Below are positions 1-7,784 of a stretch of 42,186 nt of DNA, one piece after another (the stretch's first letter is position 1; every line of letters begins with the position of its first letter). The position numbers and the translations under genes were made by a program. Source of the DNA: Lentisphaerae bacterium GWF2_57_35 (GTDB lineage Bacteria > Verrucomicrobiota > Kiritimatiellia > CAIQIC01 > GWF2-57-35); assembly GCA_001804865.1 (NCBI GenBank), contig MHBK01000007.1:1-42186 (forward strand), in the 5' to 3' direction. The notes below the pieces were generated by a model, which was not told where the DNA came from, ran no database searches, and worked only from the letters and a program-made list of their open reading frames with translations.

Positions 1-1249
1 CCAAATCCGTGTCGGCGGAATCCGGATCGGAGCCCAGGACGGTTTCGAGGTCGTCGCTCAAGCCGTCCTCGTCGCTGTCGCCGGGATGGTTCAGGGGATT
101 GGTCCCCGCTTCCACTTCCGCGCCGTCCAGGGCGCCGTCGAGGTCGGTGTCGGAGAGGGTGGGATTGGTTTTGTGAACGAAGAGTTCGGCGGCGGAGTTG
201 AGGCCGTCGTTGTCTTCGTCGACGGCGTTGGCTCCGAGGCTGTAAATGCGGTGGCAGGGCTCGTTGTTGGTGTCGAGGCCCAGGGGGCGGGCGTCGAGCC
301 AGACGGTGCTGGTTTCGCCAGTGAGGACCAGATTGCTCGCGGCCAGCGCCCAGACGCGGTTCAGTCCGGCGAAGCTTTTTTCCGGGTCGGTGTAGCAAGT
401 CGAGCAGCCTTCGCAGGGCGCTTCGTTGGTGGGGGGTTCAAAGCCTCCTCCGTCCCCGCTGCCTCCGTTGGTGTAGACGCAGGCGGGCATGTCGTAGGAA
501 TAAGCCGACCAGACGGAGCCGGAATAGGAAGAGGGATAGGAGATTTCAAGTTGAAGGCTGTTGGTCACTTTCTTGATGTGAGTGATTTTGAGTTCTTCCA
601 AAGCTTCCATCGACATCGTTTGCATCGACCCACCGCTATCGGTCAAGGCCATCGCGGGTTGGCTCGCGGCCAAGGCGGTTTCGCGCTCGGCCACACGTCG
701 GGACTTTAGCGTAATGTGCCAGACGATCCGGCGCTTGCAGAGTTCGCGGTCAAGGTAACGTTGGTGGCGCTCAAACCTCGACGGCTGCGGCCAAGCCGTG
801 GCGCGAAAAACCATTTCCTCTTTGTAGGGTGCACCTGCGGTTTTGGGGACGCTCAAGACCAGAAGTTCTTTTTGGGCGATGTCTTCGTAGACCATCAAGT
901 CGGTGTCGTGCGGGATTTGCTTGGAGATTTCGCTGCCGGGATCGAAGTAATACGTCCCGGCCTCAAAGTCCCAGAACCAATCGTTCATTTGGAGTGCGGC
1001 CCAATCCATCGGCGAAGCATCGGACAGCAGGGCCGGAATAACCAAAGGATAAGAGGTATCGCGAAAGTCGGCGAATTCTTTTATTAAATCTCGCCAAGTG
1101 TTGAGCGTCCGGGCATCGGAATCTTCGGCTTGTTCCCCGCTCAATTGTACGGTGGCCCAGGCAAGACTTCCCATCAGAATCCCAGCAGTCAGCAGAACTA
1201 ACACACGCACGTCCACCCGCCCCATCATGCGTTTCAGTTTATGAACCAT
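1..1249 (-). CDS. Secreted protein with acidic calcium-type repeats, 5' part only
   Basis: The reading frame is open from an ATG at 1249 to the window edge with no stop (about 416 residues), so the C terminus lies outside. A purine-rich GGGAGGGG stretch sits 6-13 bases before the ATG. Residues 1-32 form a signal peptide (basic start, hydrophobic core, ending near SLAWA). The middle (about 33-290) matches no family I recognise and has a Cys-containing patch (PCEGCSTC). From about residue 325 come repeats of the type DxDxDGxxD separated by about 20 residues (DEDNDGLNSAAE, SDTDLDGALDGAE, DSDEDGLSDDLE), like thrombospondin type 3 calcium-binding repeats. In PVC-type bacteria such repeats commonly mark secreted or cell-surface proteins. 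The exact function is unknown. The frame is certain; the family assignment of the body is not possible. Confidence 0.85.
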   Translation of the reverse strand, partial: MVHKLKRMMGRVDVRVLVLLTAGILMGSLAWATVQLSGEQAEDSDARTLNTWRDLIKEFADFRDTSYPLVIPALLSDASPMDWAALQMNDWFWDFEAGTYYFDPGSEISKQIPHDTDLMVYEDIAQKELLVLSVPKTAGAPYKEEMVFRATAWPQPSRFERHQRYLDRELCKRRIVWHITLKSRRVAERETALAASQPAMALTDSGGSMQTMSMEALEELKITHIKKVTNSLQLEISYPSSYSGSVWSAYSYDMPACVYTNGGSGDGGGFEPPTNEAPCEGCSTCYTDPEKSFAGLNRVWALAASNLVLTGETSTVWLDARPLGLDTNNEPCHRIYSLGANAVDEDNDGLNSAAELFVHKTNPTLSDTDLDGALDGAEVEAGTNPLNHPGDSDEDGLSDDLETVLGSDPDSADTDL

Positions 1250-1327
1250 TTTCCCCACCCCTCCCGTTATCGCATGAGCCTATGAAGACAAAAAGGCGCG
1301 TCTTCAGGCTTACACTCTCCTTGACCG

Positions 1328-1418
1328 CCACTACGCGGCTTATCGAACATGAGACGAGAAGCCGCGCCATAGCGCGGCGTCCTCGTCAGTCCCGTTCGAT
1401 AAGTCTGAAATGTAGTGG
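1328..1418. repeat. Three-tier imperfect palindrome
   Basis: Four nested pairs of arms surround a CATA tetraloop. CCACTAC (1328-1334) pairs with GTAGTGG (1412-1418). CTTATCGAAC (1339-1348) pairs with GTTCGATAAG (1394-1403). GACGAG (1353-1358) pairs with CTCGTC (1382-1387). GCCGCGC (1361-1367) pairs with GCGCGGC (1372-1378). All four arms are perfect and are separated by short internal loops. It could be a REP-like element or a structured RNA. No U-tract follows on either strand, so a simple terminator is unlikely. Confidence 0.75.
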
Positions 1419-1567
1419 ATTTCAAGAAGAACGAATCTGCGATTACGCAAATTATTTTAGTTATATTTTTCTCTATATTTTCTGTTCGTAGCACCTCATG
1501 GAAACGTGCAAATGGTTATCACAGCCTATCGTATTTCGCACGGAGTTATCGGGGTTTCCCGAACTTC

Positions 1568-1705
1568 GGGTGCATTTCGACACGGCCGCAGATTGTATGA
1601 GTAAAAGAAGGCGCTCAGCGGAGTGAGCGCCCTACCCACGGAAAAGAAAAGCAGGGATGGAGCTCCGTCGCCGTCCGTTGCTGCGGCAGCGTGGAGATGC
1701 ATCCC
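1568..1705. repeat. GGGTGCAT-ended element, copy 1
   Basis: The left end GGGTGCATTTCGACACGG and the right end (reverse complement GGGATGCATCTCCACGC) are imperfect inverted repeats. Inside is a hairpin with arms GGCGCTCA (1610-1617) and TGAGCGCC (1624-1631) and loop GCGGAG, then a decayed second hairpin. The hexamer AACTTC lies directly before the element (1562-1567) and one base after it (1707-1712), like a target duplication. The element shares interior sequence with 5910-6082 and 25814-25919. Confidence 0.8.
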
Positions 1706-1742
1706 AAACTTCATTCTTTGTTGTCGAATGCAAAACAGGCCC

Positions 1743-2489
1743 TTATTTCATGACCGCATCGACAGACGACAGGACCTCCGAAATGTCCTGACGGAAAACC
1801 CAATCGGCTTCATCGTCCATAGGCGTTTCATCCCGATTCACAATGACCATTTTGGCTGTCGGATTTCGATGAAGAGGAAGGGACGCCGCCGGATAAACCA
1901 CCAGGCTCGTTCCCAATACCAGCACCAGCTCCGCTTGTTTCATCGCCGCGACGGATGTCATCCAGGCGTCTTCCGGAAGGGCCTCGCCGAAAAAGGTGAT
2001 GTCCGGCTTATACACGCCGCTGCACGTACAGCGGGGAATTTTGCCGTCCATGATTTGGGTTTCGAGCAGCCGCGTCTTGCAACGATGCCCGCAGCGCCGG
2101 CAGGAGCTGGTCTCCATCGCGCCATGAATCGGATAAACTTTTTTCGATCCGGCGCGCTGGTGCAGATCGTCGATGTTTTGAGTGGCGATCTCCACGTCGC
2201 AGCCGCGTTGCTCCCAATCGGCCAGGATTCGATGCGCCGGATTCGGCTGGGCCTGAATCACCAGGGGATAAAAGCGTCTCGCGAAGGCGTAATAAAAGGA
2301 CGGATCGCGTTCGAAGGCATCGATCTCGAACACATTGGCGTTGCGTTGGTCGGAATAAAAGCCATCGACCGACCGAAAGTCGGGAATCCCCGAGGCCGTC
2401 GACATGCCGGCGCCGGTCAGCACCGCCAACCGACGACTCTGCCGAATACAATCCGCAAATTCTTTTATACCGCTATTCACGTTGCTCAC
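1743..2489 (-). CDS. cobB: NAD-dependent protein deacylase (sirtuin, Sir2/CobB family)
   Basis: Sirtuins remove acyl groups from lysines using NAD, releasing nicotinamide and O-acyl-ADP-ribose. Counting from the GTG at 2489 the protein is 248 aa. It has GAGMS (26-30) and PDFRS (36-40) of the NAD pocket, TQNIDDLH (103-110), catalytic His122 (IHGAME), four zinc Cys (130, 133, 154, 156), the FFGE motif (167-170) and GTSLVVYPAA near the end. The frame extends to another GTG at 2531, but that start would lie inside a perfect palindrome (2527-2548). The inner GTG has an AAAGG seven bases upstream, so I chose it. It stands alone, with a small membrane protein gene 98 bp upstream on the same strand. 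Confidence 0.93.
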   Translation of the reverse strand: MSNVNSGIKEFADCIRQSRRLAVLTGAGMSTASGIPDFRSVDGFYSDQRNANVFEIDAFERDPSFYYAFARRFYPLVIQAQPNPAHRILADWEQRGCDVEIATQNIDDLHQRAGSKKVYPIHGAMETSSCRRCGHRCKTRLLETQIMDGKIPRCTCSGVYKPDITFFGEALPEDAWMTSVAAMKQAELVLVLGTSLVVYPAASLPLHRNPTAKMVIVNRDETPMDDEADWVFRQDISEVLSSVDAVMK

Positions 2490-2526
2490 GTCGATGCCTT
2501 TAGATAAAAATCGGCAAAAACGGATG

Positions 2527-2548
2527 ATCACACTTTGTGAAGTGTGAT
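2527..2548. promoter_or_regulatory. Palindrome upstream of the sirtuin gene
   Basis: ATCACACTT (2527-2535), TGTG, then AAGTGTGAT (2540-2548): a perfect 9-bp dyad around four bases. It lies 38 bp upstream of the chosen sirtuin start, so it could be an operator. It could also be a hairpin ending the transcript of the small upstream gene, but no U-run follows. Confidence 0.5.
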
Positions 2549-2586
2549 ACCTCCGTTTACTGCACCATGAATACGACCAGCACCGT

Positions 2587-2763
2587 TTATTTCAGCATAA
2601 CGCCGATCGCGACGCCGATGGCTACGAAAGCCAATATCGCAAAGGATTGGATCGTATGAATCACCAATCCCAGCACGTTGATGTTCACGGAACTTCGATT
2701 CATGATCATGATGATGACCGACAGGGCAATCAGTAACAGCGCAAACAGCATATTTTTGTTCAT
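2587..2763 (-). CDS. Small membrane protein, 58 aa
   Basis: ATG at 2763 is preceded by AAAGGACC, a good ribosome-binding site. Two hydrophobic segments (residues 4-22 and about 32-57) are separated by a short polar loop NRSSVNIN. The pattern (an N-V-N-V stretch between two helices, with a G-V-A-I-G-V ending) resembles the LapA/DUF1049 type of small inner-membrane protein, but the match is too weak to name it. The sirtuin gene lies downstream on the same strand and could be co-transcribed. I infer a real gene from the start signal and the strong membrane pattern. Confidence 0.7.
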   Translation of the reverse strand: MNKNMLFALLLIALSVIIMIMNRSSVNINVLGLVIHTIQSFAILAFVAIGVAIGVMLK

Positions 2764-2871
2764 GCTAGATAGGTCCTTTCAACCTCATAAATTCAATACG
2801 TAAGCCCGGAAGTATGCTGAAAGCCTCCGGCGAATCAAAAGAAAAAACACCGGGATGACCATTCCGCAAAG

Positions 2872-2921
2872 TTTTCCAACCATTGGAAAGTTTTTGGGCG
2901 CTTTTTCCAATGATTGGAAAA
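2872..2921. promoter_or_regulatory. Tandem pair of 19-bp TTTTCCAA dyads upstream of topoisomerase VI
   Basis: Site 1 is TTTTCCAACCATTGGAAAG (2872-2890, centre 2881). Site 2 is TTTTCCAATGATTGGAAAA (2903-2921, centre 2912). The centres are 31 bp apart, about three helical turns, with a 12-bp spacer of unrelated sequence. The pair ends 75 bp before the top6B start. The same arrangement with identical spacing recurs at 36380-36429. The dyads look like operators for a dimeric regulator; hairpin formation (8-bp stem, 3-base loop) is also possible. Confidence 0.75.
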
Positions 2922-2943
2922 TCGTCTTGGCGCCTTGAAAATC

Positions 2944-2972
2944 TTGCCCCGAGCGGCTTCCCCCGCTAATTT
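2944..2972 (+). promoter_or_regulatory. Possible sigma-70 promoter for top6BA
   Basis: TTGCCC (2944-2949) and TAATTT (2967-2972) are separated by 17 bp, 25 bp before the ATG. The match to the consensus is moderate. If right, the paired dyads at 2872-2921 lie just upstream of the -35 box, where an activator would bind. Confidence 0.35.
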
Positions 2973-2996
2973 AGATGTGTTTTTTCGAGGAACCCT

Positions 2997-4730
2997 ATGA
3001 CAAAGACAACCGAAGGATCGCCGAAGAAAGTTCAACGTGTGGAAACCGCGGAAAGTATGGCGCAGAAACAGCGCGAGATTTCCGTTTCCGAGTTTTTCCT
3101 GAAGAACCGCCACCTGCTGGGTTTCGACAGTCCCCGCAAGGCTTTGATGACCACGGTCAAGGAGGCGGTGGATAATTCCCTCGATGCCTGCGAAGAGGCC
3201 GGCATCCTGCCGGAAATCAGCGTCGAGATCCAGCAAACCGGCGACAACCGGTTCCGCGTCGGAATCACGGACAACGGCCCGGGCATCGTGAAAAACCAGA
3301 TTCCAAAGATCTTTGCGAAGCTGCTCTATGGGTCGAAATTCCATCGCTTGCGCATGTCCCGCGGCCAGCAGGGCATCGGCATCAGCGCCGCCGGCATGTA
3401 CGGCCAGTTGACCACCGGGTCCACGACTGTCATTCTGTCGAAGACCAAGAATGGCCCCAAGGCTCATCGCATCGGCGTACAGATCGATACACGGGCCAAC
3501 AAGCCGACGATCCTGGCGGAGGAAGAAATCGAGTGGCTGCCCACATTTTATCCGGCGCAACCGGACGGCGCCGCGCCGGTCGAACCGGTCTCCTTCAAAC
3601 ACGGCACCTGCGTGACGATCGAGATGGAAGCCGCTTACATCCGCGGACGCCTCTCGGTGGACGAATATCTCAAGCAGTGCGCCATCGCGAACCCGCACCT
3701 CCAATTGCATTACCGGATTGCGGTCCTAAAAAAGGAAAACGCCAAAGCAGACAACGGCAAGGAGACCGAGGGAGCCAACGGAGCCCCCGCCGCCGAAGGA
3801 AACTGGAACACTTTTCAGCGGGCGGTCCATCACCTGCCGAAGGCCCCGGCCGAAATCAAGCCCCACCCGCACGGCGTGGAGCTGGGCATTCTGATGCAGA
3901 TGCTGAAGGACACTCATGCGCGCACACTTCGTTCTGCCCTCTCGCAGGATTTCTCGCGCGTCAGCGATCGCGCGGCGCTGGAAATTTGCGAAAAGGCAGG
4001 GCTGAATCCCAAGGCCAATCCCACGCGCATCGCCCACCAGGAGAGCGAGGCGTTGTTCAAGGCCCTTGGCGAAACCAAGCTCATGCGGCCTCCGACCGAT
4101 TGCCTCTCGCCCATCGGCGAAGAGCAGATCATCGCGGGCTTGAAAAAAGAAATCCAAGCCGATTTCTATACCGCCGTAACGCGCGAGCCGGAAGTTTATC
4201 GCGGCAATCCGTTTCAGGTCGAGGTGGGCCTCGCCTATGCCAAGCCCGGCGAAAACCAGGATCTCGGCGCCGACGATCCGGTGCGCGTTCTCCGCTTCGC
4301 CAACCGCGTTCCCCTGCTCTACATGGCCGGGGCCTGTGCGATGTCGCGCGCCATAACGGGCGTCAATTGGAAAGCTTACGGATTGGCTCAGCCCAAGGAT
4401 GCCGTGCCCGTCGGGCCCATGGTGATCCTGCTGCATATCGCGAGCGTGTGGGTGCCGTTCACGAGCGAAAGCAAGGAAGCCATCGCGCACTATGCCGAGA
4501 TCATCAAGGAATTCACCTACGGTCTGCAGGAATGCGGACGGCAGTTATCGGTGTATCTCAGCCGGCGGCATCGCCAGGCCGAAGCCGATCGCAAGCGCAG
4601 CTACATCGAAATGTACATTCCGCACCTCGCGCTCGGCCTTCGCGAGATTCTGGCCCTGAACGATAAACAGGAACAGGCGGTCGTCACGAAACTGAGCGAC
4701 ATGCTCGAACGCACCCATTTGGACGTTTAA
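2997..4730 (+). CDS. top6B: DNA topoisomerase VI subunit B
   Basis: ATP-driving subunit of the type IIB enzyme that passes one DNA duplex through another, relaxing and decatenating DNA as an A2B2 tetramer. The 577 aa include the GHKL ATPase fold: [14 protein letters not shown] (Glu56, Asn60), DNGPGI (92-97) and GQQGIGIS (123-130). A transducer region follows, with the switch lysine in SESKEAIA (about Lys493). The ATG follows GAGGAA. The stop is 12 bp before top6A, so the two are translated as a pair. This enzyme is typical of archaea and plants and sporadic in bacteria. Residues 245-275 hold a Lys/Glu/Ala-rich insertion that looks like linker. Assignment is firm from the motifs and the partner gene. 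Confidence 0.97.
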   Translation: MTKTTEGSPKKVQRVETAESMAQKQREISVSEFFLKNRHLLGFDSPRKALMTTVKEAVDNSLDACEEAGILPEISVEIQQTGDNRFRVGITDNGPGIVKNQIPKIFAKLLYGSKFHRLRMSRGQQGIGISAAGMYGQLTTGSTTVILSKTKNGPKAHRIGVQIDTRANKPTILAEEEIEWLPTFYPAQPDGAAPVEPVSFKHGTCVTIEMEAAYIRGRLSVDEYLKQCAIANPHLQLHYRIAVLKKENAKADNGKETEGANGAPAAEGNWNTFQRAVHHLPKAPAEIKPHPHGVELGILMQMLKDTHARTLRSALSQDFSRVSDRAALEICEKAGLNPKANPTRIAHQESEALFKALGETKLMRPPTDCLSPIGEEQIIAGLKKEIQADFYTAVTREPEVYRGNPFQVEVGLAYAKPGENQDLGADDPVRVLRFANRVPLLYMAGACAMSRAITGVNWKAYGLAQPKDAVPVGPMVILLHIASVWVPFTSESKEAIAHYAEIIKEFTYGLQECGRQLSVYLSRRHRQAEADRKRSYIEMYIPHLALGLREILALNDKQEQAVVTKLSDMLERTHLDV

Positions 4731-4742
4731 GAGGAGACCTCT

Positions 4743-5894
4743 ATGCCGAAGAAAAAAGTTGTAAAAACCGCCGCCCCGGATGCCGCTCCCCAAGTGGTCA
4801 GCAAGCAAGCCGCCTCGGAGAAAATCCAGGAAGTCGCCGAGGAAATTTACGGCGACGTCATGAAAAAAGGCCGCAAGCCGTCCATGAGCTTCCCGGTCCG
4901 GTCGCTGGCCAACGTGAAATACGACGTCAAACGCGGCCATTTCGAAATCCTGAACAAGACCAGCACGCGGACGCTCTCGTACAACACAGTCAAGACTTTC
5001 GCGCAATCCATGCGGCTGCTGGCCACAACCAAGAACGACCTGCTCGACAAGGACGACATCGCCGGCAAACGCGAGGTGTATTACAACAGCAAAAGCTGGG
5101 GCGAGTGCCGCTTCGACGAACAACCCGAAAGCGATACCCTGCTCGACGACATCGAAGCGATGCTCAGCATCAACCGCGAACAACTCGGCTACATTCCCGA
5201 AGAACGCGGCGGCGACGTGTGCGGCCCCCTGACCGTCATCGATCTCGATCCCGGAACCAACAAGGACATCAAGATCGACTGCACGAAGCTGGGCACGGGC
5301 GCGTGGAGCATTCCGTCGCGCGTTGAGCACCTGCGCTTCCAGAGCAAGGCCAAGCTGGTGCTCGTCGTCGAGACCGCCTCCTTGTTCCAACGTCTGGTGC
5401 ATCATCGCTATTACGAGAAAGCCAATTGCATCCTGATTTCCATGAGCGGCGTGCCCACTCGCGCCTGCCGTCGGTTCATCCGGAGGCTTTCCGACGACCA
5501 GAAGATTCCCGTCCTGGCCTTCACCGACGGCGACCCCTATGGATATTGCAATATTTACCGAACCTTGAAGGTAGGGTCCGGCCAGGCCGCGCACATCAAC
5601 CGCTATTTCTGCGTGCCCCAGGTGCATTACCTCGGCGTAACGCCGCAGGATATCTCGGATTATAAGCTGGAGGACGCCACGCATCCGTTGGAGGAAGCGG
5701 ACATCAAGCGCGCCAAGGACGCGCTCAAGAACGATCCGTTCATCAAGCATCACAAGGAATGGCAGCAAGCCTTGGAGCACATGCTCAAGCTGGGCGTACG
5801 CATCGAGCAGCAGGCCTTTGCCAAGCACGGCTTGAACTTCGTTCTCGAGCATTATCTGCCCGAGAAGCTCAAGAAGGGCCAGTTCCTTCCTTGA
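4743..5894 (+). CDS. top6A: DNA topoisomerase VI subunit A
   Basis: DNA-cleaving subunit, homologous to the meiotic break protein Spo11. The 383 aa match the usual length. The winged-helix (CAP-like) domain carries the catalytic tyrosine in KREVYYNS (Tyr113/Tyr114; the family uses one Tyr at this site). The Toprim domain has Glu210 (VVETASLF) and DGDPYG (Asp262, Asp264), which hold magnesium. It begins after AGAGGAGA, 12 bp behind top6B. The first ~25 residues are a Lys/Ala-rich tail. All catalytic residues are present, so an active enzyme is expected. Six bases after the stop begins the target repeat of an inserted palindromic element (5910-6082). Confidence 0.97.
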   Translation: MPKKKVVKTAAPDAAPQVVSKQAASEKIQEVAEEIYGDVMKKGRKPSMSFPVRSLANVKYDVKRGHFEILNKTSTRTLSYNTVKTFAQSMRLLATTKNDLLDKDDIAGKREVYYNSKSWGECRFDEQPESDTLLDDIEAMLSINREQLGYIPEERGGDVCGPLTVIDLDPGTNKDIKIDCTKLGTGAWSIPSRVEHLRFQSKAKLVLVVETASLFQRLVHHRYYEKANCILISMSGVPTRACRRFIRRLSDDQKIPVLAFTDGDPYGYCNIYRTLKVGSGQAAHINRYFCVPQVHYLGVTPQDISDYKLEDATHPLEEADIKRAKDALKNDPFIKHHKEWQQALEHMLKLGVRIEQQAFAKHGLNFVLEHYLPEKLKKGQFLP

Positions 5895-5909
5895 CAGGCC
5901 GGCATTTTT

Positions 5910-6082
5910 GGGTGCAGCTCGACACGGCCGCAGGTCGTATGGGGAAAAGAAGGCGCTCAGCGTCCGCCTGCAGCGCTATGCGCAGCATTGCGGGCAGGGA
6001 GTGAGCGCCCTACCCACGGCAAAGAAAGGTAGGGACGGCGCTCCGTCGCCGTCCGCTGTTGCGGCCGTATCAGGATGCACCC
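5910..6082. repeat. GGGTGCA-ended element, copy 2, with a second palindrome in its hairpin loop
   Basis: The ends are GGGTGCA...TGCACCC; the right end read inward is GGGTGCATCCTGATACGGCC and the left is GGGTGCAGCTCGACACGGCC. GGCATTTT occurs at 5901-5908 (one base before) and 6083-6090 (directly after): an 8-bp target-duplication-like pair. The interior matches copies 1 and 3, except that the hairpin GGCGCTCA (5952-5959) / TGAGCGCC (6002-6009) carries an extra palindrome in its loop. A second hairpin GGACGGCG (6033-6040) / CGCCGTCC (6047-6054) has loop CTCCGT. Confidence 0.88.
5963..5998 (+). mobile_element. 36-nt palindrome inserted in a hairpin loop
   Basis: Relative to the empty hairpins at 1610-1631 and 25825-25846, this copy has about 36 extra bases, from TCCGCCTGC to TTGCGGGCAG, placed between CAGCG and GGAGTGAG. 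The insert is itself an imperfect palindrome (CCGCCTGC... / ...GCGGGCAG with a CGCTATGCG core). A relative with about 85% identity by eye sits at 36292-36329 on the other strand, also inside a hairpin loop and also directly before GGAG. Confidence 0.8.
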
Positions 6083-6181
6083 GGCATTTTGTGCGACTTT
6101 GAGTTTTAATGGACGAGTTGCAGCGAATGAATTAAAGTAGTCGTTTATTGGCCTTTCGCCTAACGACGAGATTGTATCTTA

Positions 6182-6502
6182 ATGAATGTTTGGGTTCTCA
6201 TTTATCGAATTGGATGGATTGCCCTGGCCGTATTGATCGTGATTGGCGTCAGTTCCATGTTTTGGCCCCAAATCCGTCAGCAGCAGGAGCTGCAAAGGAA
6301 GGAAGCCATCCTGGAAGAGGACATCCGCCTGGAAGAAGAGATGATCAAACATCTTAAGGTGCAACAGGAACGCCTACGTTCCGACCCGCGTTTCGTCGAA
6401 AAAATCGCCCGCGAAGAATTGGGCTATGCCAAGCCGGACGAAACCATCTTCAAGTTTGTCGACGACGAACCTCAAACCTCCCGGCTAAATACGACGCCAT
6501 GA
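6182..6502 (+). CDS. ftsB: Septum formation initiator family protein (FtsB/DivIC-like)
   Basis: Small bitopic cell-division protein that, in characterised bacteria, joins FtsL and FtsQ at the division site. The 106 aa fit the family. One membrane helix (residues 4-29) is followed by a Glu/Gln/Arg-rich coiled coil (31-70), then the family's closing pattern DPRFVEKIAREELGYAKPDETIFKF (split here as DPRFVEKIAREELGY at about 72-86 and PDETIFKF after it). No strong ribosome-binding site precedes the ATG. It overlaps the next gene by ATGA, suggesting coupled translation. Division partners are not in the window. Confidence 0.88.
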   Translation: MNVWVLIYRIGWIALAVLIVIGVSSMFWPQIRQQQELQRKEAILEEDIRLEEEMIKHLKVQQERLRSDPRFVEKIAREELGYAKPDETIFKFVDDEPQTSRLNTTP

Positions 6503-6699
6503 AAATTGACGGGGACAAGCGTTTCGAAAAAAGGGAATGCCCCTCCTGCGCCTGCGAGGTGGACGCCAACAACAACAATTGCCCCATTTGCGGCTATGCA
6601 TTCCCGCAACCGACCCCCACCCAGTCGCGCATGAAACTTTGGGGCGCCCTCGTCATGCTGGTCTTGTTCCTGATCATGATTTTTGGGCTGTCGCTTTAA
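6499..6699 (+). CDS. Zinc-ribbon, single-helix membrane protein, 66 aa
   Basis: The N-terminal half holds two CxxC knuckles (CPSCAC and CPICGY), the layout of a zinc ribbon. Residues 45-65 form one membrane helix, so the ribbon probably faces the cytoplasm with a C-terminal anchor. Its start overlaps the ftsB-like stop (ATGA), so the two are likely translated together. Function is unknown. Its TAA shares a TTAA with the stop of the converging glycosyltransferase gene, leaving no space between the two genes. Confidence 0.8.
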   Translation: MKIDGDKRFEKRECPSCACEVDANNNNCPICGYAFPQPTPTQSRMKLWGALVMLVLFLIMIFGLSL

Positions 6700-7754
6700 T
6701 CGATGTATCGCTGCGCAAATCGCTCGGTATCCCAAACATATCGTTCCAGGGCAGTCTGGCGGCCTTTTCGGCCCAATTCTTCGCGCAGGGCCGGATCGAC
6801 GGCCAACTGCTGCATGCACTGCGAGAGCTCCTGTGCATTGCGAAAGATGTAGCCCCCGCCCTGCTCGAGTTTCTCGACAAAGATTTGCCGGTCGCTCGCA
6901 ATCACCGGCAGGGCAGTCAACATGCCCTGCACCACTGCCTGCGAAAAAGTCTCCCGCATGACTTCCTCGTCTCGCGAAGGGCACAGCATGACGTCCATCC
7001 CCCGCAACCATTCGGGGATGCTATCCGACGGCATCCAGTCATGCGCGACGATATTCTTTTCGGAATAGTCCGGCGGAGAGGTAAACGAGGCGAGCTGCAG
7101 GACGCATTTGTTGCGAATCGCCTCCGGCATCAGGCGAAACGCCTCTACCGCCGTATCCGCTCCCTTCCAGGCGTTGTCCAACATGCCCAGCACGCAAAAA
7201 TTCACGACACCCGCATCCGCGCGCTCCCGCGGCTGAAAACGGTCCGCGCCGAATATCCCGTAGTCGACATGCACTCCGCGATAGCCGGCCTTCCGGAAAG
7301 GCTCGGCAATTTTTTCGTTCACGCAGACGACATGTCCGGGCAGCACGGCGAATTGCCTGACGAAGCGTGCGGAGGCTTCACGATGAGCGATCAGCACGCA
7401 ACGAGAAAACACGCGAATCCGCTTTAGCCACGACACCAAAAGAATGATCCCATTTCCTACGTTGCCTAGCAGCAGGGTGTCGCAGCGCTGGCAGGACAAG
7501 AGGATCGCGGCCGCGGCCCCGTTCATGAACTCCCATCCCAGCGCAGGCAGCGAAACGAATTCCGGCCGATAGGGCGCGGCAAATTCCAGCAAAGCCCCGC
7601 GCCAGGATCGATCGGCCGTCACCCGCACGGGATACCCCAATCGGAGCAGGTCGCGAATGAGGTTCAGATTGAATAGCTCCACGCCGCGCAGAGACTCGCG
7701 CTTGCGTTTCAGGAATACCTTGTCGAGAAACAAGATGGACTTCGAAGTTTTCAT
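6696..7754 (-). CDS. Glycosyltransferase, GT4-like (GT-B fold)
   Basis: About 352 aa from the ATG at 7754; an in-frame TTG at 7781 would add nine residues without a good ribosome-binding site. The N-terminal half is a Rossmann-like acceptor domain (LRGVELFNLNLIRDL). The C-terminal half has VLGMLDNAWKGADTAVEAF and CPSRDEEVMRETFSQAVVQGM, then LPVIASD, as in GT4 retaining sugar transferases. The family's second Glu of the EX7E motif is Gln here, so activity or donor choice may be altered. Substrate is unknown. The pyrophosphohydrolase gene ends 30 bp upstream on the same strand. Confidence 0.83.
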   Translation of the reverse strand: MKTSKSILFLDKVFLKRKRESLRGVELFNLNLIRDLLRLGYPVRVTADRSWRGALLEFAAPYRPEFVSLPALGWEFMNGAAAAILLSCQRCDTLLLGNVGNGIILLVSWLKRIRVFSRCVLIAHREASARFVRQFAVLPGHVVCVNEKIAEPFRKAGYRGVHVDYGIFGADRFQPRERADAGVVNFCVLGMLDNAWKGADTAVEAFRLMPEAIRNKCVLQLASFTSPPDYSEKNIVAHDWMPSDSIPEWLRGMDVMLCPSRDEEVMRETFSQAVVQGMLTALPVIASDRQIFVEKLEQGGGYIFRNAQELSQCMQQLAVDPALREELGRKGRQTALERYVWDTERFAQRYID

Positions 7755-7784
7755 CGGACCGACATCGGGCGCCGACCGCAAAAC

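Larger units (their letters stand above)
1250..1742. other. Intergenic region with two palindromic elements
   Basis: No convincing gene. It holds the upstream region of the left-edge secreted protein, a three-tier palindrome (1328-1418), an AT-rich stretch (about 1440-1490), and an element with GGGTGCAT-type ends (1568-1705). The small open frames here are translations of these repeats and have no ribosome-binding site or family match. Confidence 0.7.

Noticed and set aside
1623..2507. 294-codon plus-strand frame over the sirtuin gene
   Set aside because: It is antisense to the sirtuin, whose motifs are complete, and begins inside a repeat element.
2527..2548. CRP-type binding site
   Set aside because: The half-sites are in the outward order (TCACA...TGTGA) instead of the CRP order TGTGA-N6-TCACA.
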